Assembly (NCBI RefSeq): GCF_900115595.1
Contig: NZ_FOXA01000010.1
Location: forward strand, 1 to 64,000
Source of the DNA: Tranquillimonas alkanivorans
GTDB lineage: Bacteria; Pseudomonadota; Alphaproteobacteria; Rhodobacterales; Rhodobacteraceae
Length of the DNA: 64,000 nt
Direction of reading: 5' to 3'
Shown: positions 22,218 to 30,420 of the stretch, piece after piece
Numbering within the stretch: the stretch's first letter is position 1
Layout of the letters: the number at the start of each line of letters is the position of its first letter
Notes under the pieces: generated by a model
What the model was told of the DNA's origin: nothing
The model's input: only the letters and a program-made list of their open reading frames with translations
The model's database searches: none
Position numbers and translations under genes: made by a program

Positions 22218-22547
22218 ATGGCCGACAGCACGCTTATTTCCTCGGGCCTCGTCCGCGGCGCCTATCGTAGTTCACAGTCGCTGACCGGCGGCCCGGCAGA
22301 CCGCGCCACGCAGGCCGGCGAGAGCGAGGCGACGAGCTTCGCCGAGGCGCTGAAGTCCGCCTCGGCCGATGCCGTGCGCACGGTGCGCGAGGCCGACGTC
22401 GCGGCGCAGGCCGGCATGACCGGCCAGCTCGACACCCAGAGCGTCGTGGAAGCGACCGTGGCGCTGGAAGCGACGGTCAAGGTCGCCGTCTCGATGCGCG
22501 ACAAGTTCGTCGAGGCGTACAAGGAAGTCCTCCGCATGCCGATCTGA
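22218..22547 (+). CDS. fliE: Flagellar hook-basal body protein FliE
   Basis: The 109-residue protein ends with VVEATVALEATVKVAVSMRD and KEVLRMPI, the conserved FliE C-terminus. FliE joins the MS ring to the rod and is the first exported subunit. It follows flgC by ten bases with AAGGA before the ATG. The N-terminal third is variable, as usual for the family. Confidence 0.93.
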   Translation: MADSTLISSGLVRGAYRSSQSLTGGPADRATQAGESEATSFAEALKSASADAVRTVREADVAAQAGMTGQLDTQSVVEATVALEATVKVAVSMRDKFVEAYKEVLRMPI

Positions 22548-22574
22548 TATCGCGCGGACGGCGCGTGAGGGCGC

Positions 22575-22844
22575 ATGAACCAGACCGATACCTACGCCAT
22601 CCTCTCGGACGCCATCGTGGTGGTCCTGCTCGGGTCCGGCCCGATCCTGGCGCTGGCGCTCGGCGTCGGGCTGGCGATCGCGTTCTTCCAGGCTCTGACG
22701 CAAATTCAGGAGATGACGCTGACCTTCGTGCCGAAGATCGCCGCCATCTTCCTGGGCCTCCTGGCCGCCCTGCCCTTCATGTACGCCACGCTGAAGGGCC
22801 TGTCCGACAAGGTGTTCGACCTGATCGTGAGCGGCGGGCTGTGA
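22575..22844 (+). CDS. fliQ: Flagellar export protein FliQ
   Basis: An 89-residue membrane protein with two long hydrophobic segments (about 14-38 and 50-72) and the FliQ core FFQALTQIQEMTLTFVPKI. FliQ forms part of the FliPQR export gate in the inner membrane. Its stop TGA overlaps the GTG start of the lytic transglycosylase gene, showing tight coupling. Confidence 0.95.
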   Translation: MNQTDTYAILSDAIVVVLLGSGPILALALGVGLAIAFFQALTQIQEMTLTFVPKIAAIFLGLLAALPFMYATLKGLSDKVFDLIVSGGL

Positions 22845-23623
22845 CTTTGCGCCGCTTGCTTCCCTGCCTCGCGGCGGCGCTGCTTGCCGCCTCTCCCGCC
22901 CCGGCGGGCTGGAGCGGGTTCTACGCCGCCGCGCGACCCTCCGCCGCGGCGGTGACCGAGGATGCGGCGTGCGTGAAGGAGATCCTCGCCGCGCAGGAGC
23001 GGCACGGCATTCCCGAGAACCTGCTTCTGGGGATCGGCCTCCAGGAAGCCGGCATGGCGCGGGGCGGGCGACTGACCGTCTGGCCATGGGCCGCGAACGC
23101 GGCGGGCGAAGGACGCATCTTCGACACGCGCGAAGACGCCATGGCCTGGGTGCGCGAGCGGCAGCGGGACGGGATGGAGTCGATCGACGTCGGCTGCCTT
23201 CAGATCAACCTGCGCTGGCACCCAAAGGCGTTCGCGGACCTGAACGCCGCCTTCGACCCGGCGCGCAACGCCGAGTACGCGGCGCGCTTCCTCAAGCGCC
23301 TGCACGCGCGCACCGGCGACTGGCGCGACGCGGCCGGAGCCTATCATTCGTTCACGCCCGAGAAGCGGGGCATCTACCTCGCCTCGCTCGACCGCAACAT
23401 CGCGGTCGCCAACGACCGGATCGCGAGCTTCCGCGCGCAGGCCGCCCGCGCGCAAACGGACACGCCCGCGCCCGACCGGGCGCAGCCGAGCACCGGGGCG
23501 ATCTGGGCGTCCGGGCTGAGCGGGGGCGAAGGCGCGCGGCGATCCATCTACTCCAGCACGGACCTGCAACCGGTCCTGCCCGCGTTCCTGCGCGCGCCGC
23601 CTCCGCAGGAGCGCAAACAATGA
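22841..23623 (+). CDS. Periplasmic lytic transglycosylase, flagellar
   Basis: A 260-residue protein with a signal peptide (about residues 1-23, ending SPAPAG) and a lysozyme-like SLT domain: GIPENLLLGIGLQEAG contains the likely catalytic Glu, followed by VGCLQINLRWHP and AYHSF. It would cut peptidoglycan to let the rod through, the job FlgJ's C-terminal domain does in gammaproteobacteria; FlgJ in this window lacks that domain. GTG at 22841 overlaps the fliQ stop, and its own stop overlaps the flhA ATG. A Pro/Ala/Thr-rich tail follows the domain. Confidence 0.85.
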   Translation: MTLRRLLPCLAAALLAASPAPAGWSGFYAAARPSAAAVTEDAACVKEILAAQERHGIPENLLLGIGLQEAGMARGGRLTVWPWAANAAGEGRIFDTREDAMAWVRERQRDGMESIDVGCLQINLRWHPKAFADLNAAFDPARNAEYAARFLKRLHARTGDWRDAAGAYHSFTPEKRGIYLASLDRNIAVANDRIASFRAQAARAQTDTPAPDRAQPSTGAIWASGLSGGEGARRSIYSSTDLQPVLPAFLRAPPPQERKQ

Positions 23624-25719
23624 GCACCACGCGCCGCAGCCGGCCCGCGGGCACCGACCTTCTGTCGCTCGGCCTGGCCAACCGGGATGTCGGCTTCGCC
23701 ATCGGCGTGACGCTGGTACTGGCGATGCTGTTCGTGCCGCTGCCGCCGATGCTGCTGGACTTCGCCCTGGCGGTGTCGCTGTCGGTCAGCGTGCTGATCC
23801 TGATGGTGGCGCTGTGGATCCCGAACCCGCTGCAGTTCAACTCATTCCCCACCCTCCTGCTGGTCGTCACGCTGTTGCGGCTGTCGCTGAACGTCGCCTC
23901 GACCCGCCTGATCCTCAGCGAGGGGCACACCGGCACCAACGCGGCGGGCGACGTGATCGAGGGCTTCTCTCGCTTCATCGTCGCGGGAAACTTCGTGATC
24001 GGGATCGTGATCTTCGCGATCCTCGTGGTCATCAACTTCGTAGTGATCACCAAGGGCTCGACCCGCATCGCCGAGGTCTCGGCCCGCTTCTCGCTCGACG
24101 CGATGCCGGGCAAGCAGATGGCCATCGACGCCGACCTGGGCGCGGGCCTGATCGACGAAGAGGAGGCCCGCCGCCGCCGGAAGGAGCTTGAGGACGAAAG
24201 CGGCTTCTTCGGCGCCATGGACGGCGCCTCGAAGTTCGTGCGCGGCGACGCGGTGGCCGGCATCATCATCACCCTGATCAACGTGGTCGGCGGCATCCTG
24301 ATCGGGGTCGTGCAACACGGGCTGAGCGTCGGCGCAGCGGCGAACAACTACACTGTCCTGACCATCGGCGACGGACTGGTCAGCCAGATTCCGGCGCTGA
24401 TCGTGTCGATGGCCGCCGGCCTCATCGTCACGAAGGGCGGAACCGAGGGCGCGGCGAACGAGGCGGTGCTGAGCCAGCTTGGCCGGTTTCCCAAGGCGCT
24501 CTACATGGCCGCCGCGCTGCTTCTGGGCATCGGGCTTCTGCCCGGCTTTCCCTTCCTCGTCTTCGCCGTGCTCGCCGCCATGCTCAGCGGACTCGGTTGG
24601 GCGATGCAGCGCCACGCCGCGCAGGCCGAGGCCGAGGCCGACCGCGCCAGAACCGCCGCCGAACGGGCGGGCGAGGCGACCGAGGACGACAGCGTGCAGA
24701 AGACCATGAAGGTCGACGACCTGCGGCTCGAGATGGGCGATGCGCTGGTCCCGCTGATGAGCAATCCCGACGCCGCCCTGCCCGGCAAGATCCGCAGCCT
24801 GCGCAACCTCTTCGCGCGCGAGTACGGTTTCGTCCTGCCCTCGGTCCGGATCAAGGACGAGCCGACGCTGCCGGTGAACACCTACGCCATCTCGGTCCAG
24901 GGAGTGGAGGTCGTGCGCGGCGACATCCGGCCCACCGGCATGATGGTCATCAACCCGGCCGAGGCGCCGATCTCGCTGCCCGGCGAGCGCACGAAAGAGC
25001 CGGCCTTCGGGCTCGACGCGGTGTGGGTCGATGCCGCGCACGCGGCCGAGGCCGAGCGGATGGGCTGCACCGTCGTCGACCCCGAGAGCGTGATCACCAC
25101 CCACCTGACCGAGGTCATCAAGGAGCACATGCCAGAGCTTCTGACCTATGGCGCGACGCGCGAACTGATCGACGGGCTGGACCGCGACTATCAGAAACTG
25201 GTGTCCGACCTTTCCACGTCCTCGCCCGCAATCCTGGTTCAGCACGTCCTTCAGACGCTCCTGACCGAGCGGGTGTCGATCCGTAACCTGCCCCTGATCG
25301 TCGAGGCCATCGCCGAGGTCGGCCGCTCGACCAGCAACGTCACCACCATCACCGAGCACGTGCGCCGGCGGCTGGCCAACCAGATTTGCCATGGCCTGAC
25401 CGACGAGTCCGGCTTCGTCTCGGTCATCGTCATGTCCCCCGCATGGGAGCGCGAATTCGCCGAGGCGGTGCGGGTGAACGGGGACGACCGCAACTTTCTG
25501 ATGTCGCCCCAGCGGGTGCAGGAGTTCGTGTTGCAGGCGCGGCAGGAGATCCAGAAGTTCGCCCAGAAAGACCAGTGGCCCGCGCTGATGGTCAGCCCGG
25601 ACGTGCGCAGCTTCGTCCGCTCGATGCTCGAACGGGTCAGCCCGATGACGCAGGTGATCTCGCACAACGAGATCCACAGGAAAGCCTCGCTGCGGACAGT
25701 GGCGACCATCGGGGGCTGA
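23620..25719 (+). CDS. flhA: Flagellar export gate protein FlhA
   Basis: The 699-residue protein has about eight N-terminal membrane segments, the conserved RLSLNVASTRLIL region near residue 90, the FHIPEP cytoplasmic loop with IDADLGAGLIDEEEARRRR, and a large C-terminal cytoplasmic domain from about 355. FlhA forms the nonameric export gate that receives chaperone-substrate complexes. ATG at 23620 overlaps the previous stop (ATGA). Confidence 0.96.
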   Translation: MSTTRRSRPAGTDLLSLGLANRDVGFAIGVTLVLAMLFVPLPPMLLDFALAVSLSVSVLILMVALWIPNPLQFNSFPTLLLVVTLLRLSLNVASTRLILSEGHTGTNAAGDVIEGFSRFIVAGNFVIGIVIFAILVVINFVVITKGSTRIAEVSARFSLDAMPGKQMAIDADLGAGLIDEEEARRRRKELEDESGFFGAMDGASKFVRGDAVAGIIITLINVVGGILIGVVQHGLSVGAAANNYTVLTIGDGLVSQIPALIVSMAAGLIVTKGGTEGAANEAVLSQLGRFPKALYMAAALLLGIGLLPGFPFLVFAVLAAMLSGLGWAMQRHAAQAEAEADRARTAAERAGEATEDDSVQKTMKVDDLRLEMGDALVPLMSNPDAALPGKIRSLRNLFAREYGFVLPSVRIKDEPTLPVNTYAISVQGVEVVRGDIRPTGMMVINPAEAPISLPGERTKEPAFGLDAVWVDAAHAAEAERMGCTVVDPESVITTHLTEVIKEHMPELLTYGATRELIDGLDRDYQKLVSDLSTSSPAILVQHVLQTLLTERVSIRNLPLIVEAIAEVGRSTSNVTTITEHVRRRLANQICHGLTDESGFVSVIVMSPAWEREFAEAVRVNGDDRNFLMSPQRVQEFVLQARQEIQKFAQKDQWPALMVSPDVRSFVRSMLERVSPMTQVISHNEIHRKASLRTVATIGG

Positions 25720-25720
25720 G

Positions 25721-26476
25721 GTGGACCTGAGCACCTTCCTGACCGCGCAGGTGATGGGCTACGCGCTCGTTTTCGCGCGTCTGGGCAGCGCGATGATCTT
25801 CATGCCCGGCTTCGGCGAAGCGATGGTGCCCGTACGCCACCGACTGTTCGCGGCTCTCGTACTGTCGGTCGCGCTCTACCCCGCCACGCCAGTCGGCCTG
25901 CCACAGGTGGACGAACCTCTCCTCCTCCTGCCGCTGCTGGCCATCGAGGTCACCGTCGGTCTCTGGATCGGACTGACGGCACGCATCCTGATGAGCGCGC
26001 TGCAATTCGCGGGCTACCAGGTCGGGCTGGTCTCGGGCCTAGCCAACGCCTTCGCGCCGAACATGGGCGCCTTCGAGGGCGCGACCACCATCGCTACCGC
26101 GCTACTGCTGGCTGCAACCGCGCTGATCTTCGTCACCGACCTGCACCACGTGATCATCCGGGCGTTCCTGATGTCCTACGACGTCTTCGCCTGGGGCAAC
26201 CTGATGCCCGGCGACCTGGCGTGGCAGACGGTCGAGGCGGCGGGCGCGAGCTTCTACATCGGGATTTCGATCGCCGCGCCGTTCTATGTCATGGGGCTCG
26301 TCCTCAACGTCGGAATGGGGCTGGCCAACCGGATGATGCCGAACCTGCCGGTTTTCTTCGTCGCCGCCCCCGTGCTGATTGCCGCCGGATTCGTGGTGCT
26401 GATCGCCGCCGCTCCGGCCATGCTGCGCGGCTTTCTCGATCCGTTCGCCGACTGGCTCGGCACCTTTCGCTTCTGA
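25721..26476 (+). CDS. fliR: Flagellar export protein FliR
   Basis: A 251-residue membrane protein with about six hydrophobic segments and typical FliR pieces such as FARLGSAMIFMPGFGE near the N-terminus and VLNVGMGLANRMMPNLPVF. FliR completes the export gate with FliP and FliQ. The start is GTG, one base after the flhA stop; translation is probably coupled. flhB follows after six bases. Confidence 0.94.
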   Translation: MDLSTFLTAQVMGYALVFARLGSAMIFMPGFGEAMVPVRHRLFAALVLSVALYPATPVGLPQVDEPLLLLPLLAIEVTVGLWIGLTARILMSALQFAGYQVGLVSGLANAFAPNMGAFEGATTIATALLLAATALIFVTDLHHVIIRAFLMSYDVFAWGNLMPGDLAWQTVEAAGASFYIGISIAAPFYVMGLVLNVGMGLANRMMPNLPVFFVAAPVLIAAGFVVLIAAAPAMLRGFLDPFADWLGTFRF

Positions 26477-26482
26477 GGTTCC

Positions 26483-27607
26483 ATGGCCGACGACGAGGAC
26501 AAGAGCAGCAAGACCGAAGAGCCGACCGAGCGAAAACTTCGCAAGGCCCGGCAGAAGGGCGACGTTCCCAGTTCCCGCGAGACCGGCACCGCGATGACGG
26601 TGTTCTCGCTTTTCGTGCTGACCGTGTTCCTGCTGCCGACGCTGAGCGGGCGGCTGATCGAGACGCTGCAGAACCTGATCTCGACCGCCGGACAGGTAAG
26701 GATCGGTGCCGGGTCTGCCGGCGTCCGCGACATCGGCGGCGTGATGAGCTCGCTGTCGGGCGAGCTTGCCGCCGCGCTGATGCCGGCGCTGCTGGTCCTC
26801 GTTCTGGGCGCCGCCTTCGGCGTCCTCATTCAGGGCGAGACGGTGGTGAGCCCCGAGAGGATCAGGCCGAAGCTGTCTAAGATCTCGCCGCTTGCCGGCT
26901 TCAAGCGCATGTTCTCGGCCGACACGCTCGTCGAGTTCCTCAAGAACGTCACCAAGGTGCTCGTCGTGGGGGCCATCGCCCTCTACGTCGGGCGGCAGGC
27001 GGTCGCCGACATTTGGCGCGCGCCCGGCTTTGTGCCCGAGGATCTGCCGGAATACATCCGCCGCGCAGTGTCACTTTTGCTGATCACCTCGACCGTGTTC
27101 CTCGTGCCCGTCGCCATCGGAGACATCCTGTGGAAGCGGGCGCAGTGGATCAAGAAACAGCGCATGAGCCTGCGCGAGGTCCGCGACGAGCACAAGGAGG
27201 CCGAGGGCGACCCGCAGCTGAAGGCAAAGCGGACGGACCTTCGCCGCCAGCGGGCCCGCCAGCGCATCGCGGCGGCGGTGCCCACGGCGAGCGTGATCCT
27301 GACGAACCCGACGCACTACGCCGTGGCGCTGCGCTATCAGGCGGGCGTCGACGCGGCGCCCGTTTGCGTGGCCAAAGGCACCGACCTCATGGCCCGCCAG
27401 ATCCGCGACCTGGCGCGCACGCACGAGGTCCCGGTGGTCGAGAACCGCCCGCTGGCCCGCGCGCTGCACGACATGGTCGAGGTCGACGACCAGATCCCGA
27501 TCGAGCACTGGCAGGCGGTGGCCGAGATCATCGGCTACGTCAACGACCTGCGCCGCAACATCCGCCGCCGCCCCCCGGCCGGATCGAGCCTGCGGGATCG
27601 GGACTGA
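26483..27607 (+). CDS. flhB: Flagellar export switch protein FlhB
   Basis: The 374-residue protein has the N-terminal KTEEPTERKLRKAR, four membrane segments, and the autocleavage motif NPTH at 275-278 followed by YAVALRY. Self-cleavage between Asn and Pro switches export from rod/hook to filament subunits, triggered by FliK. It is the last gene of the flgB-flhB run; a palindromic element lies after it. Confidence 0.96.
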   Translation: MADDEDKSSKTEEPTERKLRKARQKGDVPSSRETGTAMTVFSLFVLTVFLLPTLSGRLIETLQNLISTAGQVRIGAGSAGVRDIGGVMSSLSGELAAALMPALLVLVLGAAFGVLIQGETVVSPERIRPKLSKISPLAGFKRMFSADTLVEFLKNVTKVLVVGAIALYVGRQAVADIWRAPGFVPEDLPEYIRRAVSLLLITSTVFLVPVAIGDILWKRAQWIKKQRMSLREVRDEHKEAEGDPQLKAKRTDLRRQRARQRIAAAVPTASVILTNPTHYAVALRYQAGVDAAPVCVAKGTDLMARQIRDLARTHEVPVVENRPLARALHDMVEVDDQIPIEHWQAVAEIIGYVNDLRRNIRRRPPAGSSLRDRD

Positions 27608-27620
27608 GAAGACCGGCGCC

Positions 27621-27715
27621 TGTCATGCCTGCGAAAGCAGGAACCTGTCGACGTCAGCACACGTGGCTCAACCGAACCCCATCGGCAGGAGGTGCCCGCT
27701 TCCGCGGGCGTGACA
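27621..27715. repeat. Palindromic intergenic element between flhB and motE
   Basis: The arms 27621-27646 and 27690-27715 are inverted repeats matching at 21 of 26 positions, each starting TGTCA. Each arm is itself a small hairpin (CCTGCGAAAGCAGG; CCCGCTTCCGCGGG), separated by a 43-base spacer. This is the shape of the short palindromic repeats with a GCGAAAGC core that are dispersed in many alphaproteobacterial genomes. It sits between two convergent genes, so it may also end transcription from both sides. Confidence 0.65.
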
Positions 27716-27735
27716 GCGAGGGCGGGGCCCATTTT

Positions 27736-28368
27736 CTACTGAAGCCGAACCCCGTTCAGGTCCTGGTCACCCGGCAGCTTCGAGCGCTCGAGGATGATCT
27801 TCGAGATCGCCCGCGCCCGGACCGGCGACATCGCGGCCATGATCGGGGCCGCGTCGCGCTCGGACATCGTGCCGAGAACCATGACCGTCACCTCGATGTC
27901 GAGGTCGTTCATGATGCCCGCAGCCTCTTTCGGCTTCATGTTGCGATAGAGTGCGACCAACCGATCCACGTCCGCCGTCTGCGCCTGCTCGACCCGGGCC
28001 AGAAGCCCCTCGACCTCAACCTTCAGTTCTTCCAGGCGGCGCGTTTCGATGCGCAGCTTTTCGTTGGCCAGCTCGATCTCGGCGCGCCGTTGCGACAGGC
28101 GCTCCTTCTGGTCGGCCAGCAGGTCACGCTCTTGCGCCAGGGCCTCGAACATCTCTTCCGGCAGCGGGCAGGACTCGGGTGCGGCAGCCTTCAGCGTCTC
28201 GGCGGTGGCCTGCGGGGCCGAAGGCGCGGCGGCCTCGGCCGCGCCGAACAGCCGGCGCGGCTCGATCTCGCCGAAAAGCTCCGGCCGCTCGCCCAGCATC
28301 ATCCCGGCCTTCACCAGCCCCGCGAAGGCCAGGGTCCCGATCATCAGGCGCATCGGCTGAAGGCTCAT
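27736..28368 (-). CDS. motE: MotE-like protein with MgtE N-terminal-type domain
   Basis: This 210-residue protein has an N-terminal membrane anchor or signal (about residues 8-25), a coiled coil (about 85-135) and a C-terminal domain with YRNMKPKEAAGIMNDLDIEV and MSPVRARAISKIILE, typical of the MgtE_N-like fold in MotE. In Sinorhizobium, MotE is a periplasmic chaperone of the motor protein MotC. Its stop lies 20 bases after the palindromic element on the other strand. It overlaps the previous gene by four bases (28365-28368), so fliL-fliM-PflI-like-motE form one operon. Confidence 0.8.
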   Translation of the reverse strand: MSLQPMRLMIGTLAFAGLVKAGMMLGERPELFGEIEPRRLFGAAEAAAPSAPQATAETLKAAAPESCPLPEEMFEALAQERDLLADQKERLSQRRAEIELANEKLRIETRRLEELKVEVEGLLARVEQAQTADVDRLVALYRNMKPKEAAGIMNDLDIEVTVMVLGTMSERDAAPIMAAMSPVRARAISKIILERSKLPGDQDLNGVRLQ

Positions 28369-28751
28369 GCGCCGCGGCTCCGCGTCTGCTCGAAGAAACT
28401 GCGCACAAGGTCGGTCTTTCCGGTCACGCGGGTCACGCCGGGCGAGGTCCGACGCTCGCCCCGGGTCGACAGGAAGAACGGGGCCTGCTCGCTCTTCGGC
28501 GCCGACAGCTCGGGCTCGCGCCGGGTCTCGACTGCGGGCGCGGCCTGCTCTTCCGACAGCCGTTCGGCGGCCGTGCGCAACTGCTTGACCGAGCTTTCGG
28601 ACTTATCCACCGCGGCCGAGAACTCGCCGACCATCGGCTGCAGGTCCCTTAGCGCCGCGACCAGCGCACGCACGCGGCGGTCTACGAGGAAGGCGTAGCC
28701 GAGGGTGCCGGCCAACAGCACCAGGATCAGCGCATCAATCAGTATCGCCAT
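28365..28751 (-). CDS. PflI-like flagellar membrane protein (DUF6468 type)
   Basis: About 128 residues: one N-terminal membrane segment (AILIDALILVLLAGTLGYAF) and a soluble part with VDKSESSVKQLRTAAERLSEE, ending GKTDLVRSFFEQTRS. Position right after fliM and before motE equals that of Caulobacter pflI, a flagellum-positioning gene; assignment rests on this order and general shape. The second Met (28751), preceded by GGAG, is preferred over the one at 28772. It overlaps the fliM 3' end by 17 bases. Function in flagellum placement is inferred. Confidence 0.6.
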   Translation of the reverse strand: MAILIDALILVLLAGTLGYAFLVDRRVRALVAALRDLQPMVGEFSAAVDKSESSVKQLRTAAERLSEEQAAPAVETRREPELSAPKSEQAPFFLSTRGERRTSPGVTRVTGKTDLVRSFFEQTRSRGA

Positions 28752-29682
28752 CGTCGTCGGCTCCGTTTCCATTGAGTTCTTCGGTCACCTTCAGCGCAAC
28801 CGACCCGTTTTTCCTGCGCCCCACCGCCCCGCGGAACATCGGCAGCCCGCCGCAGCCGACGGTCGCCGGATGCTCGGCGTCGATGCCCAGATCCAGCGTC
28901 TCGCCCGGGCGCCAGCCCAGCATGTCGGACATTGGCACGCGCAGCTCCGTCAGGACCGCCGACAACGTGACGTTGGTGTCCTGAAGCCGGTCGCGCATCA
29001 CGTCGCGCCAGCCGGTGTCCCCGCCCAAACGTCCCCCAAGGAAAGTCTGCGCGAAAACCGGCCGCACCTCTTCGAACGCGCTGTAGGGCAGGACGAAGAC
29101 CAGTTCGCCGCCCCGCCCTTCGAGCGCGACGTCGAGCGTGATCCGCGCGCAGGGGCTGGCCGGCGGGGCCAGCGCCATGGATTGCGGCGTCGTCTCGACA
29201 TGGCTGACGGCGAAGGCGACCTCGGCGAACTGCTCCATCGCCTCGGTCAGCTGCCGCAGCATAACCTCGCACAGCTTGGTGCCCAGGCGTTTCTCGATTG
29301 CCGTGAAACTGCGCGGCGTCCACGCCTTCGAGCGGCTGGTCCGCCCGCCAAGCGTGATTTCAAGCGCCGCGAACAGGAGCTCGGGCTGTACCGATGTCAG
29401 CACCGGCCCCTGCCAGCCTTCGGCGTCGGTCACGACCAGGAAGCCGGGAGACGGCAGGCTTTCAAGCGCCTGCGCACAGTTCATGTACTCGAACGACCTG
29501 AGTTCGACGTCGGCCCCGGCGGCGGTGTAGCTTTTGAGCGCGGGGGCAAGCGCGAGTGCGTACCGGTCGAAGATCACCTCGAGCAGCGGCAGCTTCTCGT
29601 GGCTGTGCTGGGCGCGCCGGATGATGTGCTCTTCGACCGTTTCTGCCTGGTTGAGCGCGTCGGACGTGGCGTGGGTGTTCAT
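28735..29682 (-). CDS. fliM: Flagellar motor switch protein FliM
   Basis: A 315-residue protein with the FliM middle domain (about 40-220) and the C-terminal SpoA domain (about 225-300: VTLSAVLTELRVPMSDMLGWRPGE). FliM joins FliG and FliN in the C-ring. The N-terminus (MNTHATSDALNQAETVEEH) lacks the LSQxEIDALL motif that binds phospho-CheY in most FliM proteins. Thus switching control may differ, or a degenerate motif is used. It is the second gene of the fliL operon, ten bases after fliL. Confidence 0.9.
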   Translation of the reverse strand: MNTHATSDALNQAETVEEHIIRRAQHSHEKLPLLEVIFDRYALALAPALKSYTAAGADVELRSFEYMNCAQALESLPSPGFLVVTDAEGWQGPVLTSVQPELLFAALEITLGGRTSRSKAWTPRSFTAIEKRLGTKLCEVMLRQLTEAMEQFAEVAFAVSHVETTPQSMALAPPASPCARITLDVALEGRGGELVFVLPYSAFEEVRPVFAQTFLGGRLGGDTGWRDVMRDRLQDTNVTLSAVLTELRVPMSDMLGWRPGETLDLGIDAEHPATVGCGGLPMFRGAVGRRKNGSVALKVTEELNGNGADDDGDTD

Positions 29683-29692
29683 CTGATGCGCC

Positions 29693-30274
29693 TCACTGGA
29701 TGATCAGGTCGGCGATGAGGATTTCGCGCGGCGCGTCGCTGCCGCTCACCGCGCGCGCGCGGCGCAGAAGCTCGGCCTTCAGCCGCGTCAGGCCCAGGCT
29801 GCCCTGCAGGTCCCGCTCGGTCAGAAGCCTCAGGTAGTCCTGGAAGGCATCGCGCATGTAAAGCAGACGCTCCTCGATCATCCCCGCGTCGTGCGCCTTG
29901 TCGTCATAGACGAGCGCCACGTTCAGCTTCAGAAACCGCGTCGTGCGCCGGCCCGAGGCGGTGGTCGAGGTGATGTTCACGATGATCTCGTCAAACGGCA
30001 TCACCGCGAACGTCTTCGCCGTCTCCTCTTCCGCGCCATGCCCCTCGTCCGCAGGCGCGGCGCCCTCCGGGGCCGGCGCGGCGTCTGGCGTCGGCTCGCG
30101 TTGCAGGATGAAATCAACCAGCGCCTGCGGCCCGACCGAGGCGGCGATGCCGCCGGCCAGCGCCGCCGCCGAGAGGAAAGCCAGCAACAGCACGACGCCC
30201 ACCCGCCGGACGAAGGTCCCGCGGGTGGAGTATTCTGCGGCGGCGGCCGCGTCCGGGCTGGCGCTGCTGCTCAT
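29693..30274 (-). CDS. fliL: Flagellar basal body-associated protein FliL
   Basis: About 193 residues with one membrane segment (about 26-48), an acidic Pro/Ala linker and a periplasmic FliL domain: FDEIIVNITSTTASGRRTTRFLKLNVALV followed by LRLLTERDLQG is broken here only for description. FliL rings surround stators and raise torque. ATG at 30274 (MSSSASPD) is preferred since the upstream extension to 30325 is not family-like, though no strong ribosome site decides. A second FliL-like gene lies at 49800. Confidence 0.85.
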   Translation of the reverse strand: MSSSASPDAAAAAEYSTRGTFVRRVGVVLLLAFLSAAALAGGIAASVGPQALVDFILQREPTPDAAPAPEGAAPADEGHGAEEETAKTFAVMPFDEIIVNITSTTASGRRTTRFLKLNVALVYDDKAHDAGMIEERLLYMRDAFQDYLRLLTERDLQGSLGLTRLKAELLRRARAVSGSDAPREILIADLIIQ

Positions 30275-30356
30275 GTTGCTCGATAGGTTATCGTTGCCTT
30301 TGCCCCACAATATTCCAGCCACCAAGCCTCATAGCAAGCACAAACGAAGCTGAAAG

Positions 30357-30374
30357 CTTGCTTTTCAAGAATAG
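30357..30374. promoter_or_regulatory. Candidate flagellar operator, fliL / fliF region
   Basis: CTTG (30357-30360), five bases, then CAAGAATAG (30366-30374). The same motif with 3-7 bases between its halves occurs at three other flagellar promoter regions in this window. It lies 46 bases before the fliF start and 82 before fliL. A partial copy, CAAGAACA, is at 30399-30406. Confidence 0.5.
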
Positions 30375-30420
30375 TTCGACCTAATGAACCCAGAGCAGCA
30401 AGAACAAAATCGGTGAAGCC

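Noticed and set aside
27013-28698. 561-codon plus-strand frame running from flhB over motE
   Set aside because: It crosses the palindromic element and two real genes on different strands; no family match.
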